From the NCBI GenBank assembly GCA_030562195.1, contig CM060202.1:7626001-7690000 (forward strand): a DNA stretch of 64,000 nucleotides. Direction: 5' to 3'. Origin of the DNA: Nipponacmea schrenckii. Lineage: Eukaryota; Mollusca; Gastropoda; Lottiidae. Position 1 is the first letter of the stretch; each line of letters opens with the position of its first letter. A program made the translations under genes and the position numbers. The notes beneath the pieces are model-generated. The model was not told the origin of the DNA, did no database searches, and was given only the letters and a program-made list of their open reading frames with translations. Of this stretch, positions 34,701 through 49,700 are shown piece after piece.

Positions 34701-37700
34701 TAAGTGCTATTATAAACTATAAACATGTTCTGTTGATATCAGATACAGGGATATTTATTGTGTTTTTGCCAGTCATGTCTGGCTGATGGTCTGAAATTCG
34801 TAGCCCTATCTTTAGACTTCCATTCTTGTTAGTAAGTGTTCCACATGATGATACATGTACCCCAATCTGTTTTGTGGAGTGCTTGCTCATAGTCATAATA
34901 GCAGAATGGCATGAATTGGAAGGATAGAAATAGGTAAATGAATTTTTTTTTTATGGTACAAAAAAAGTGCCTAATGATGTCAAGGTATTAGAGATTGAAA
35001 TATTTTTACCTTCTGAAAAAAATTGTAATAAACATGCCAATAGTATTAAGCATTAGGACTGTCCCAGAGAGATTCATTGTTGTGGTATGATGCCTGGCAC
35101 ATAAATAATATCAGGGTAACCAATTTGCCATTGGTTTGACCAACCTAATTCTCAGAAATAGAAATTTTCTAACTATGCTAATAAATAATAGCAAATCCAT
35201 GCGTTTCAAACTTTTTCCATGTTTGGAAATTTTGATAAGGACTGATTTCTTTTTTTTTAAATATATACATGTATAGTACTAGGAAGTGAAATTTTGGAGT
35301 TTTTTTTAGAAGGAATTAGTCTATTTTCGCAAAGTTATAGTTCTGAACACTGTTAAATTCATATAAGACAAATTCCAAACAACAGCCTTAACAGTCAGGA
35401 AAATGACTTGTTAACCCAATGACATACATATTTTTCTGTTCTAAGTTCTTCTGTACAATACGATTTCTGAAGACTACAATAAATATCGAGTTTCCATGGC
35501 AATTTATCTCACTTGTCCATTAATATGGCTTCAGACTGATGACTAGAACCATCGATAGCTTGTAAATAAAAATAAAAACAAATAATTTTTGAGCATTCAA
35601 CTCCTAGAAACTGAATCAGAAATGGAAGATATTTGTTTATAAATTCCAAAATAAGTTAGTCCTATATTATCCTTTGTTCATAGTCCAACATTATACTTTA
35701 TTCATAGTCCTACATAATCCTTTGTTCATAGTCCTACATGATCCTTTGTTCATAGTCCTACATTATCCTTTGTTTATAGTTCTACATTATCCTTTGTTCA
35801 TAGTCCTACATTATCCTTTGTTCATAGTCCTACATTATCCTTTGTTCATAGTCCTACATTATATTTTGTTCATAGTCCTATGATTAGATTTCTAGAAATT
35901 TGATTTTGCTTGTGGTATGGTCTGTGACCAAATAAAACTAGTCTTGGGATTTTTTATTTCAAATTTCATAACCTTGATAAGATTGAAATCTTATTAAATT
36001 TTTGTAGAGCTAAAAGTTGAAAAGATGATTTTGTACTCATTAAGATAAATTTGAATTAAAGATTGTAACTTTGTATTAATGACAAAGCTTGGAAAGCACT
36101 GGCACAGTTACACAGTTAAAAAAATCAGGATTCTTATCTTCAAAGGAATTGTAAGTGTATTGGAGAAACTCATTGCTTTGATTTAATTTTCAGTCAGATG
36201 CTGATGCTTATAAAAATCCATTTCCAAAATATATACAATAAATAGTGACATATGCAAAAAGACAGTATAGACAAATAAAAAGAAACATATATACAATAAA
36301 AAGTGGTACCTCACAAGATAGATGATATCGATATCTACATTTTATACAGACAAATAGATAGATGTGAAAAAATAAATAGATGGTCCCGGTTTGACCTCAC
36401 CCCCACAACCCCAATACGCTCCCAGACTTTGAAAGCGACAGCCCCTCCTGTTGCCGCAGTAAAGACTGAACCACCAAAGGGTGACTACAATAAGTAGGGA
36501 AAATGGGACTTCGGTTTTATAAGGTTTCGTGCACTTGTCTATACCACATTTAGAACAATCAGTATATATAACCATAGGATATGATGATAACAGAATGTCT
36601 GTTAGTCTTGCAATTCCACTACAACCGAGTGTCTGTGACATTATTATTGTCTAATGCCAAACATAACATGCATAGTTTTGTTTGAATTGAATTGAAGTTG
36701 AACAGACATCTGTCTATAAATGGGAATGGTGTTAAGTTAATACTATCAGTGTCTTTAATACATTTGAAAGACTAGACAACCTCTTTACAATCTCTTTAAG
36801 TTCAAGTGAGCTGTAGTGTGGATCAATATAATATAATCTATTTAGCTAGAAACTTGTCTGACTTAATCATAAATTGCAAAACAATTTGTTATAGACCTAG
36901 AAATTATGGCTTCATGTCTCTACTTCCAATAAGTTATACAAATAGTTAAATCACATAGTAATTACCGGTATGGCTAGATATTGTTGGTTTGACTGACTGA
37001 AAATGCAAAGCAAATATACCATTTATTGTTAGCTGTGTGATAAGAGCAGCTACAAAAATTTATCTAGAAAACATTATGGAACTGGTTTAAGCTCATATAA
37101 CAGTTGCAAATATTTCTTGAGTCTGAAATCATCAGGAGAAACATGATGATTGAAACGATCGTATTAAACTTGAACCAGTTTGTTGTTGTTCCTAGTTCTC
37201 ACTGTCAATTGTTACATGCCATTTAAAGACTTTGATAAACTAAAAGCCTTCTCACGGATCAAGGCATAAAATAAGCATCTGGACACATTTGGGCAAATGT
37301 CCTGTACATTCAGGTTTGTGCCAGACATTTTGTCCGGTACACAATTTTGTAAAAATAATACAATCAACCTATGAGCGGTGTTGACACAGTTAGGCCAAGT
37401 TTTTTGTTTCCAATTTCGGAAGTTATTTTATGCCTTGTCACAGATCGATATCAGTTATTAGTAGTGCTGGCAAGATATTTCGTTGAATCGATGTATCACG
37501 ATACAACATGCCACGATACGCACATCGTATCGCGAGGTCATGTATCATTACTTGACGATACATGGCATTCCATACAAAAGTGCGTAATATTTTATTTACT
37601 AGTTGGTGAATGAAAGCTTATCCCATCATAAATTTCTTTCCCAGACTTCTCTGAAATCCATTGTTTTCAAATAACATATTTGACATTTAATTTAGAAGAA

Positions 37701-40700
37701 AGACCGGCTTAATTAATTTTTAGTAAACAGTTTATCAGAAGACTAGTTAAATTACTAGTAATAACTGTTTGCTTCCTCAGAATGCAAGTGTTAAAATTGT
37801 AAAATATTGAAACCTTGCAGAAAAAGTGTTACATTTTATCTATTACACATATTGTATGGTGACCCTTGTATCACAATACGTATCGTATCGTAGCATGATT
37901 GGCAATACCATGCACTAGTTATTAGAGAATGTCTTACTTGACCTATGAATTCATGGTATTGTCAGAAAGATTTTGGACTATTCTACTAGAAAGTAAAATT
38001 TAAATTTAATTTTAATTTAAAAAAATTTCTTGGAGTATCACTAATATCAAACAATATGCCATTGAAGCATTAGTTTTAAACGGTCACTATAATTGTGTAT
38101 TGAATATATATCATAATGAAAACATTATCTTTTCTGGCTCAGATGAGTGGCATAAATGCAAATACAGTGTAATTGAACCACAGATCTCTATGTTTATCTG
38201 AGCGATTCATGTGGAAACTATCTGACTAAATTTGATTGTCTATATAAATTGACTTGTATTAAGATAAATATCCTTGCTTTAATTACATGTCAAAGTCATG
38301 TTTACAATACATTATAATCAAACATAGCGTTGTGTTGTGTTTACAATACATTTATGTTCCTAAAGCAAAGTTTGGATATATACATGAACAACCGTTGCTT
38401 TCATAATCCATGATTCTCGTCATTAGAGACTAATAACCTCCCTTAGCACACCATACGTCACTACTAAATGTATCCAACCAGTGATCTCGTAACATTTGGA
38501 CTAATTGAAAATGGTGGCCTGCATTGAATCATTGTTTTCATTAATTCAAAACATGTTTTCTATTGAATGTCTGAGTAAAATCCAGAAAAAAGCGACACAG
38601 GCACTTGTAGATAGTAAAGACATTGTACCAAAACTGGAAGTGGTGAATTACTTTCTTACGAATCTGTCCCGGTTGTTATGCTAGATCCAGTTTATGTGAT
38701 CTCGACAAAAACTTACGCAGTCAGCCAATATGACCTTGACCTTGTAGACTTGATTATCCCAGAATAAAATTGAATCCAAAGATCTTACACCTGGTTAATC
38801 AAACGATTTCCCACAATAGTTTGTTAAAGGAATCTAATTGGTACAAGAGTAAACTTTCGAGCAATCAAAATTAATGTCAAGAATCTGGGATTGTGAAAGG
38901 AACGGTTGGTTGGTTCATGTATTTATCCAAACGTTGCTTTAGGAACATGCAATATATATAGAGATATCTGAATTGAGTAAAATTTAATGATAAATAAATG
39001 ATAATCAACTTTGAGGCAACATAACAAATCTAACAACATACTGTTTTTTATTTTAGAGATAAGGCTTTAACACAGTTAGTTACGGTGTTGGTATCTTATC
39101 ATGACAACATTTGCTTGGTTACATTAAACAAAATGTGGTTATAGGTTCTAACCTTAGTTTGCATTGAACGAATGATTAAGTCATCTTTCCTCAATATTCT
39201 TATCGCAGAAACTTTATTAATTGGCATGGATAATCTATAAAGACTAATGCCAAGGTTTATCATGTTGATTGGATCTTATATGTTATCCTTGTTGATTATG
39301 ATTCGTTTCATTTGATATTCTTATTGTACTAAACTTTTAGATGTTCAATGGTTCTTTACCTTCCAGATTCAAATATTGACTATCTTAAATAGTTTTTCCA
39401 CCTTTTATTGCATGCAATTTATATCTTACAACTTAACATTTATATATGGTTGTAATCCAGTGTATGTTATAATTATTTATCGTATTGTAGTCAAATATCA
39501 GTTAATGCCATGCATTACTATAATTCAATTAATAACTACAGGGTATATTGTTAATAGTATAATATTTACTAAGCAGTCATTAATGATACTAGCGGTAGAT
39601 ATTATTTCTAAGTAATGCTATCAAGTACATGAAGTAATCATGCTGAGTACAAAGAATACATAAAGTTTCCATACTGAGTAAAGTAATTACTCAAACTGAG
39701 TTCACAAAATACTCACACTGAGTACAAACAATACTCATACTGAGTACAAACAATACTCATACTGAGTACAAACAATACACATACGGAGGACGAACAAACA
39801 AGAGGCATATTGAGTACTTACAATATTCATACGGAGTACAAACAATACTCATACTGAGGACAAACAATATGGGCATACTGAGTACTTACAATATTCATAC
39901 GGAGTACAAACAATACTCATACTGAGGACAAACAATATGGGCATACTGAGTACTTACAATATTCATACTGAGGCAAACAATAGGCATATTGAGTAATTAC
40001 AATATTCATATTGAGTACTTACAATATTCATACGGAGTAAAAACAATATGGGCATACTGAGTATGTTCAATACTTATACTGACTGCACAGAATGCTTTTA
40101 CAGAGTGCATACAAAATTCTATGACACTAATGAATATACTTATCAGTGTTAAAGGGATTGTTGAGAGGTTTTCTGAAATATTTGATTGCATCAGAGACAC
40201 TGATAAGATCAATTTGCTACATTCCAATTTTCAATCAGCTGTTTGTGGTTTCTGCAATTCCTCTATAATCTCTGTTTGATGATATCAGTATTCGCATTAT
40301 GTGATACAAGCATATTTTGCAGTTAGTGACGTTATAAAACAATCTTTACTTGTGGAATTGCAGTGCAATTTGCAGAAACCACAGAAATTTAGAATTGTGC
40401 AAATTAATCCTATTGGTGTCCCTGATACACATAAACAAATTCAGAAAATCTGTTAACAATCCCATTCAAGAAGTGGATTAGTGTGAATTTACCAGAATTT
40501 TCATAATGCACTTGCTAATGATGCTTTATTAACTAGTGTTAATATTAACTGTATTATAGATAGCTGGCTTATTTGATTGCCATTTAACAGCCATTTTTCC
40601 ACTGGAAGCTTGCGTTTGAATATTATTGAAATGTTTATTTGGTTATCAAGCTATTGATAACTCTTGAATAACACAGTCATTATGTAGTAATCTACATGGT

Positions 40701-43700
40701 ATAAATTACTCCTATTGATAAATTAGCAATGTGAACCAAAAAAGAAAAAATTCACTATAATATATGATATTCAGGAAGCAATAATACTTCCTGGTAATGG
40801 CCTTGACCTGATTTTCTTGTGAACAATTGGATTCAATTCACAATACTTGTCATATGTTTATTCTCAGAAAGTTCAAAATTCATTAAAATGAGACAACTTT
40901 CATCTGCCTATGTGTTTAAAAAAAAAGCTTTCACTGTGACATTATATAGTTAGCATTAATAAACCGTTAATTGTATGAAAAACTAATGCGACTGTGTTGG
41001 TAAAACGATTTTCCTAATAGCACCTTATATATTGCACGATTTTGCATAACATATGAGACTGATAGGAAATATAAGTAAAATTTTCAAGGCAGGTTCTGAA
41101 CAAGGGTATCTGTTAGTTTATAGGTGTGCCAGAATGTCCTATCCCCTCCAGCAATGACTAGTATTACTGTATGGTTTGAAACACTAATTATGGTTGTGTA
41201 ACTTTGAAAATAGTTTAATGCTGTTTTGAAGTTGAAGCTTACCTTTAAATTTCTAATACTAAAGCACACTGTTTAGATAATTCACAATGGCAGAAGTCAC
41301 TAATTTTTGGTCACTAATCCAAAATGGTTAACACTAATAATGTTGAACTCTTTTATACTTTAGGCAAATAGATTATTGTTGTATTAGTTGTAAACAATCC
41401 ATAACAAGACACTACACCATTGCATATACCAATATAGAGCATCCTTGCTGTGTAATAAAAGCCAGACTTGAATTGAGTTGAGTTATTCTGTTCATGTTTA
41501 TATTTGAAGAATAAAATGTGAATGAAATAGAAGAGTGGAACTAGTATCAAGGCCTACTATAGAATTATTGATCACTGTTTGTTGTCGAGTGACTGTACTA
41601 TAGTCAATGATTGAAGAGCCCTTATAGGTCTTCTCTAGATTTTATATCAAGTCTGAGACTTAGACTTTGATATTGTACATACATGTACATGGATAAATTG
41701 ATTCAATTATTTCTCCTTAACAATATAGAAGGTCTGAAGAGTTTTGCTATACCGATATTTTATTCCAAGCTGTAGACATAAAATGGCATACATAAAGATA
41801 AACTTTTGCTTCAGGTGATATGGTGTTTTATATTTAGAAGTCTTCTATCTACAGAACGCCAAGACAGAGACAATAGTACACAAGAGTAGAAGACTTTTTT
41901 CTTTTTCTATTACCCCTTTCGGGATTTGAAGTGAACTTTACATCAAGCCTTAGATATAGACTTTGACTAAAATTACACATACATGTATCTGTAGATAAAT
42001 TTATGTTTTCTCTAGACCTTACACCAAGATTGGGCACATATAGTTGCACTAAGAAAGAGATAAATACTTACAATGCTTATACAGGAACAGAATTATTTTT
42101 ACAGAGCTACAGAGATACTTTTTGTATTGACCTTATACTAAGGCTGAGAAAATATATATTTTTAAAGAGCTACAGAGATAGTTTTTAAATTGACATTATA
42201 CTCAATCTGAGATAATATATATATTTACAGAGCTACAGAGATATTTTTGATATTGACATTATACACAATCTGAGATAATATATATAATTACAGAGTACCA
42301 GAGAGAGAAAACCTCTGTGATAGTTTTTATCTTGACATTAGACTTAGTCTGAGACAATACACATTTACAGAGCTACAGAGAAAGAAAACCTCTGTTATAG
42401 TTTTTATTTTGACATTAGATTTATTCTGAGACAATACACATTTACAGAGCTACAGAGAAAGAAAACCTCTGTTATAGTTTTTATTTTGACATTATACTAA
42501 GTATAAGACAATAATATATACATTTATATAATATATCTTTATCATTTACAGAGCTTCTGATGCAATAAAAATTCTGTTCTAGTTCTTCTCGACAGTATAC
42601 CTTGTCTTAGACTTTTAAATGGTTTTAGATTATTTTTTAAGTGTTTTTGCCTTATCAAAAAATACCTAAAAATTGAACCATTAATAAGAGCTTGATACTA
42701 TTGATCAGATAGTAGAAAAGCAAATTGACTGTAAAGATTACATTAAAATACAGCAATTATAACAGACTGTGTCATGATAGATAATAACAATTATCACAGC
42801 TTTATATAGTCTGAAACTTAGAGATGAACAGCAATAGTAATTACTTTTACAGGAATAGTTGACTTGACAAATTACCTCTGCCCATTAACCCACAAGGTTC
42901 AATACTCTTTGAACTCTATTGTACAATAATGATAAGAGTATCATCAAGTGTGATATTTTTTAGGATTAAATCAAGGTTTTCAGAAAATCTCTAGAACCAC
43001 AGGAGTTTGACTATTAATTGGTTGAATTAAAGCCTCAAAAATTTGCTCTCAATATTTTTTGCTCTTATAAAATTTCTTTAACCACACTGATCTGATGACA
43101 AAAAATTGTCCAACTACTAAAGCTTGAACAGGTTTAAAAAATTGTCCATACAGAAAAAGCCTTGTTTTATTTCTAAATAGAACATGAGGAAGACTACTAC
43201 AGGCCTTTTCAATTGGCATTACTTAAAAAAAAAAATGAAATTCTCATATGCTGGACTTCAAACTCACATTTTAATGTACTATCAGTTGATGAACTATAAC
43301 ACTTACACCAATCTGAAACACAACAGAAATCTGCTGAAAATCTTTGCCACTCTGACTCTGCAGTATGTTGAGCTCAATATGGCTATGCGAGTTCTTGTTT
43401 CCCACATGGAGATCGCAGAGAGCAACTCAAGCAGCAATCTGTCAGTCCTTTTTGGACCAGATTATTTGGATGGTTACAACTTTCGCTTTACTTTCAGAAA
43501 CTCATTATTCATTAAAGACATTATTTTGATTTGACCTATGTACTTGTTGCTATGCGGCATGAGATGCAAAATTAGTGCAAAAACTAAGTAGAACTTCCAG
43601 GCCCCTGAACTCCATCCACTAAAATACTCCACTAGCTTCACTAACTAAGCTGTATTTGGCCCTTCTATTTCTTTCATAAAATGCATTTGGCCCTGTACAA

Positions 43701-46700
43701 AAATAGATTGAGAAGCCCAGCACTCCTGAGAATCTCCATGGCAGCACTGGTGCTGTCAATAATTATCTAGTACTATATATGTGATTAATGTTGTTTTTAT
43801 TCTATTTCTCATGAAAGGAAATATCGCAGCATGTATGTATAATTCCATTCATGATTTAGCTGTGGGACTATTATTGTTTCAATGTACAACGTCCATCCTT
43901 CCTAACTCAGTATACAATGTGAACCACAGGATGCTGCTCTTTCATACTGTTACGTACCTAACTACCATTTATATCACTACACAAAATTAGTTGATTTTTT
44001 AATGGAGTGATTTACCATTTTCAGAAGTTGATTTTGATCTTGAAAATAAGTAAATAGTCTTCAGAAGAACTAGAAATGTACACACATGTACAATTCCATA
44101 AAGTGCTTTTTTTATGGGGTTTTCTGGAAGATCGACTCCATGTGGTGTTTGCTAGTCCCCAATCATGGTACCGTAACCAAGGTACTAGAAGTTCTTCTGA
44201 TTAAATACATGTATATTATCTTTGGACAAATGATTTGATCTTTTGAAATATTACTATAAATAATGGGTTGCCTTTGGCCTTTAATGCTTGTCTGGAAAGC
44301 TATATTTGGTCAAAGGAAAGTAATTTTATCTTCTTGGCATGCTCTAAATGGCAGTCATTGTTTGGAATATTAAGTCACAGTAGGGAAGCTACATCATTCT
44401 TATCCGCTAATGATAACAGATGACATATAGGAATCTTTTCATTTGATCTGACAATGCAAAAAACTCTTTCTTGTAATGTCACATAATTCTTGTAATGTCA
44501 CATAATTGCAGCTTAGAAGTTTTGCCATTCATTTTTGGTAAAAAAATATTACCTGTACATTTTGGGATTGGAAAACCAAAAAGTTTGAGACTACAAAGTT
44601 TATAGGACTTGAATGTGGAAATAAAATAAGGGCCATATATATATTCTATTCATGTTGCTTATTAAAATCATATATAATAAGAAAACACCCATCTTTCTCA
44701 GCAACAAGCTGAATGTTTACTCTATTTTATTTAAACAGTTTCTTTCGGTGCTAGAAATAAAAAGCCTGGATGTAAAGTAAATAAGTAAACATAATTCATG
44801 AAATGGCATGTACATCATTGTGTTTTGTAATGAAATATCATTATCAGAACTGGCAGATGATTTATATTCATTATTGAAGGTCTTATATAATCATATTTGC
44901 TTAATAATTTGAATTATTATCAAACCTGATTATGATTTGCTAGTTCACTTAGTTATAATTGATCTTGAATTATAAATGACATCTCAATTTTTGTGTGTGC
45001 TGTATTTTAATGCCCAGTAGACGATCTTAAGCTTATTAAAAAAAAATCTATCAAAACAGGTATTGAAAGTAGAAACAAGTGCCCCTTTCCAGCTCTAAAA
45101 TTTAACTTACAGTCTGAGCAAAGTAAACAGTATAAATAAAAGTGTAAATGTTCTGTATAAAATGTTTGTATTATGTATTAACATGATGAAGAAATTTCTA
45201 TGAACTGTTAAGTGCCTTCATCATTATTTTATAAAATTACATTTGAGTAGATCACAAATTGTCCAATCATCTATTTTGTGTTGACGCATGTCTTAACAGC
45301 TCATAAATGTTATAATTAAGTCGCTTGTTATGTTTGTCAGCTATGTATCATTGACGAAATAAAGAAACATGTTTACTATGTAACATTGACGAAATAAAGA
45401 AACATGTTTACTATGAATCATTGACGAAATAAAGAAACATGTTTACCATGTATCATTGACGAAATAAAAAAAAAACATGTTTACCATGTATCATTGACTG
45501 AAATAAAAAAACATGTTTACCATGTATCAGTGATAGCCAAAAAGAAACATGATTACCTTCAAGCTGCTCTTGGTGTATTTGTCCATTTGATAAATCAGAT
45601 TTGCTAATATTACTATATTATTGCAGAAAGGACTGTGTATGAAATCCTTTCTATATATTTTGACAGTGTAAATATAGTATAAACCAAGGGTATATATATA
45701 TATATATATATGTAAGCTAATATATGTCTATGTCGTGTATAGTTTATATGTCTTCACTGTGGGTTCTATTATTAGATATTCACGCATGAATAACAACACA
45801 CATCTATTGAACTTAATTGTCAGGTAATGACACAAGATATCTGGTCTCTTTTGCCCATGGCTAATACCAGTGGGGGTGTTTAATGGGAAGGGGACATTTG
45901 ACCCCTCAGAAAATAGTCAATACCCCATTTCATTTATAAGAATTGTCAAAAGGTGATTGTGCCCAATCTTATTTTATTTTTTAATTTTCTTAGGGGTAAT
46001 AAAACAGTTGTGCCCTCCCTCTTGAGTCCTTCTACCTTCAATTTGTACGCCCTACCCCACAAGGTTTCACAACCATTGCATATTTTAATACCTTAGTAGT
46101 TAAGAGTTTTACTAGTTATTTACACCTACAGTTATTTACTTATATATGCTAGCTGTTACTATGAGCTAGTAATCTGTAAGGACTTGTAAACTGGGTATAT
46201 GAAGAGAATATTATGCCATATGTTTACTTTGTTTTTAATTTTATACCATAAACTGTTTGATATTGACTTACTTCAGTTACTTTAATCTAAGTCATTTAAA
46301 TAATACCTGACCTGAATTTAATAAAAATTGGGCTAGAACAACATGAATGTAATAAAAGTTATTGAAATAAAAAGGATTTGTTTCAAGGGTATTGCTGAGT
46401 GAGACATTATCGGAGTGGATTTAATACAGTTGTCAAGTTTTATCTCAACTTGACTGATTTAAAATTGTTATTTATGTATTTGTTGCATTATTATAGTTTT
46501 ATCTTTAAACAGATATGAATAGCATAATAGAATGAAGGCAAAATTTGAAAATTTTAAACTTGGCCAATAAGATCTCTATTCAGCAGTAAATATACCAGCT
46601 TCCATTAAATAGCATAAAAAAATAAATAATTATGCAAAAATCTAAGTAATTATCCATAAAGGATTTGATTATTGAAAAGCGCATGAAAAATGCTTAATTA

Positions 46701-49700
46701 ATTTAATAAAGGATTCTGTTACTTGACACCACGTAAGTAGACTCATATTGACCATATTTGAGAACTAAAATTTTTGTTTATGCCAAGAAACAGGTTTGCC
46801 ATCCTTTTTACCACTAGTACTTAAGTCTCAAAGTAACCAAAGTAGAATTTTAGCCTTCAGTGCATGTGTGTCTTGAATTATCTGCATTGCAGGGCTGTTG
46901 ATTTGGCTATATATGCTGGCCATGACCAATTGTAAATCTAAAATGACTGATTAAAAAAAGGCTCTGTCAGATATCAAGTTTAGGTCAGTGAGGTTAAAAA
47001 AAAAAAAATTGAATTACCAAATAATCAAGTTTTGAACACTGAATAAGCCACCAAACACTTTCAGTCAATTAATTTAGTTAATTAAAGGATTACCGGTAAG
47101 AGGTGTTTAATAAGCAATTAATTTAATGACAATAATTAATCAACTGCTTCTAGGAACGCTTCTAGTTCAAAGAGATCAACGATCTCAAACTACTTACTTA
47201 CTTTAGTAATAAACAATAGGAACAGTTGATGGGAAAATCTGTTATTTCTGCTCTAATCCTTTCATAATGCCATTAAATTATAATCGGTCATTATTTCGTT
47301 GATATTATTTTGATGAATGTTGAATTTTAAAATTAAAAAATTGTCATGTTTGGAAGTCTGCAATACATTGAAAAGACATATAAGGAAAAGAGAAGAAACA
47401 AACAACTATATTTTACAAGGATAACAACTTAGGTTCACAAGTCCGCCGTCACAGGGATCCTTTCTACTGGTGGTCCTTGTTCAAACCTCTTGGCATTGAT
47501 CTTTCCCAGATTATCCGTACCCATTTACAGCTGGGTGGAATGGAAGGGAGTGAAGATGACTGATTCAAGGTCATTGAATTTCACACACAGATCGAGATTA
47601 TAACTCACATCTGACATTTTCAACGTATCCATTTATATATGAATATACATAGGAACGCAATGTGAAATTTTAAGTACGAGGTATTTTTCTGTAACTCTTG
47701 TACAATTCTAGTACTACTGGAGACTATATATCTGTGTGGGACTCTAATCGACCCCCCAAAATGGCTATCTTTCCCTTTAAGACCATCAGTAATGTAGCCA
47801 TTTGTTCTATTTTCAGGTGTGTTGTTCTAGAAGTAAAAATTCAACACCAGAAATAAAATCCAGAATAGAAGAGTTGCTGCAAGGTAAAATAACCTCTCCT
47901 TTCATTTGAGATTGACATTTGCATGCAGTGGATTAAACTTATTTCTAGAACTATCTGTAGCCTGATGTTGTTGTCGCATACTGAACATGCTGATGTGTGA
48001 GATTTTCAATTGTTTTCTAAGTGTTTTCAAAATCTTTAATATACCTTTATATGACCCAAAGCTGCAATAGATGTTTTGTGCTGTATAATTGTATCCCAAA
48101 TACAGGTTTTGACATGGTCTTATTATTCCATATTAAAAAAAACCCACTACACTTTGTTTTGGAGGCGTGGAAATAAGAACAAAGTGTCCGTAACAAGTGA
48201 TTTGATTTGATTTGTTGAATTTTCTAGAAAGATTTGAAGCCCAAATTTGATTGGATAATATTAAGCTATGAATGTGTAATTTCTCTCACTAACCACAATA
48301 GTTAAACACGATAGTGTTTTTCGGGCATATGTTTGGGAAATAGCTCTTGGACTGTCTGTCATTTCTGAATGATTGATTCTATTTCAAGGCTCTTGGATTT
48401 TTCAGGACTATGTTATGTTCCATTGTTACGATCTGAAGATAATACTACAGCTCCAGTTATTGGTCAACCATGGTCACCTGATAATTTACTGGAACCCCAT
48501 GATTTATTAAATAAAAACCCCACAGATCCTCAGCTAACTGTAAGAGCTTATGCTGGTCCAATGTCCCCATCACGGGTAAGTTCTGTTTCCAAGTTCAATC
48601 TATGATCTATGAAAAGAAAAACCAGCTGCTGTGGGAAATGCAAATGGCTGCTATGGACAATACTTACATCAAAACTCCACTAGATCTGTAGTTAAATAAC
48701 CTGTGTTCTGAGTATGTGTTGTTTATTCTTAACAACTCTATATTTTTAACCTTTGCCCTTTTGCAATTCTTGAATCTATTTTTCAAATAGGAGTTCATCA
48801 CTTCCATTTTCAGGCTAGAGTGTTCCATAGACAGTGGACAACACCACCCTCACCTTCTCCTAGGAAGCAACCATCTCAATCTAATCCAAGGAAAGAAGAT
48901 GGAGATAAGGGTCTTGAAAGAATAGGCAGGTAGGCTGATGTTAAACAAGTTGGACATAGACAGCCTATACATTCTTCTATAACCTTTTCCAGAAATCTTG
49001 TTGGAAGCTTTCCAATGACACATATGAAAGCCTGGCCAATGCATGAAAATCTGGAGCTTATCAAACTGGAAGTAGACCACCACATTTTATCAACATCCAC
49101 TAGACTCTCACTGCATACAAAATCTCTGCATGTAAATCTCACATCATCTCACGCAGACATCAAATTCCAAAAGACCAAAACTTTGTCAAAAATAGACATG
49201 CGCTAATATTGAGATCAATATAGATCTTGTTATTTCCCTTTATCAGTAATATAGCAGAAGCTATCATTTCTTATGTGAAAATTTGTGCAAAAGATGTCTA
49301 CTTATCCAAAAAAGTCCATGTTTGAAGGGCTAATGATAATTCTATAAGTTATATGCAGAGTATTGCTTATTCTTAACATGTTTCTGCACCATGAAAGATG
49401 AACTGTAGTCACTAAGATCACTGGTCATTGAAAGGATTAAATGTGATGATATAAATCTTTTAGTAATTTACTAATTTACTCTCTGCAAACAATTTGAAAC
49501 GCGCATGTCATTTTCTGATATATTCGTGAAAATGGGAAGAAATGAATATTTCTCAAAACTGATCATCAAATTCTTGTCCTTTACTATCTGCAACCAATCA
49601 CCTTCCTTTCTGTTGATTTCTGCATAAGCCATTACTCTTATCATTTGATCAGATAAAACATATGTACTCCTAAGGTCAAAAAACCTGAAGTTGTTTAATG

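Larger units (their letters stand above)
22845..47816. other. ANKLE2 intron 5: 25 kb, rich in mobile elements and minisatellites
   Basis: Holds the nested complex 22942-25581, family-A MITEs, hAT MITEs, a Tigger derivative, two further MITEs, six tandem arrays and the candidate VSP exon 29172-29574. Stretches 28.2-28.9, 29.6-31.2, 34.0-35.6, 36.7-37.4, 40.5-42.0, 42.6-45.3 and 45.6-46.5 kb show only AT-rich DNA with short ORFs of no recognisable family. An intact splice pair (AAG|GTAAGG and TTTCAG) bounds the intron. Confidence 0.8.

Noticed and set aside
43184..43534. 116-codon forward ORF in ANKLE2 intron 5
   Set aside because: Longest ORF in that stretch, but no domain, no splice partner and no repeat copy; I cannot support it as a gene.
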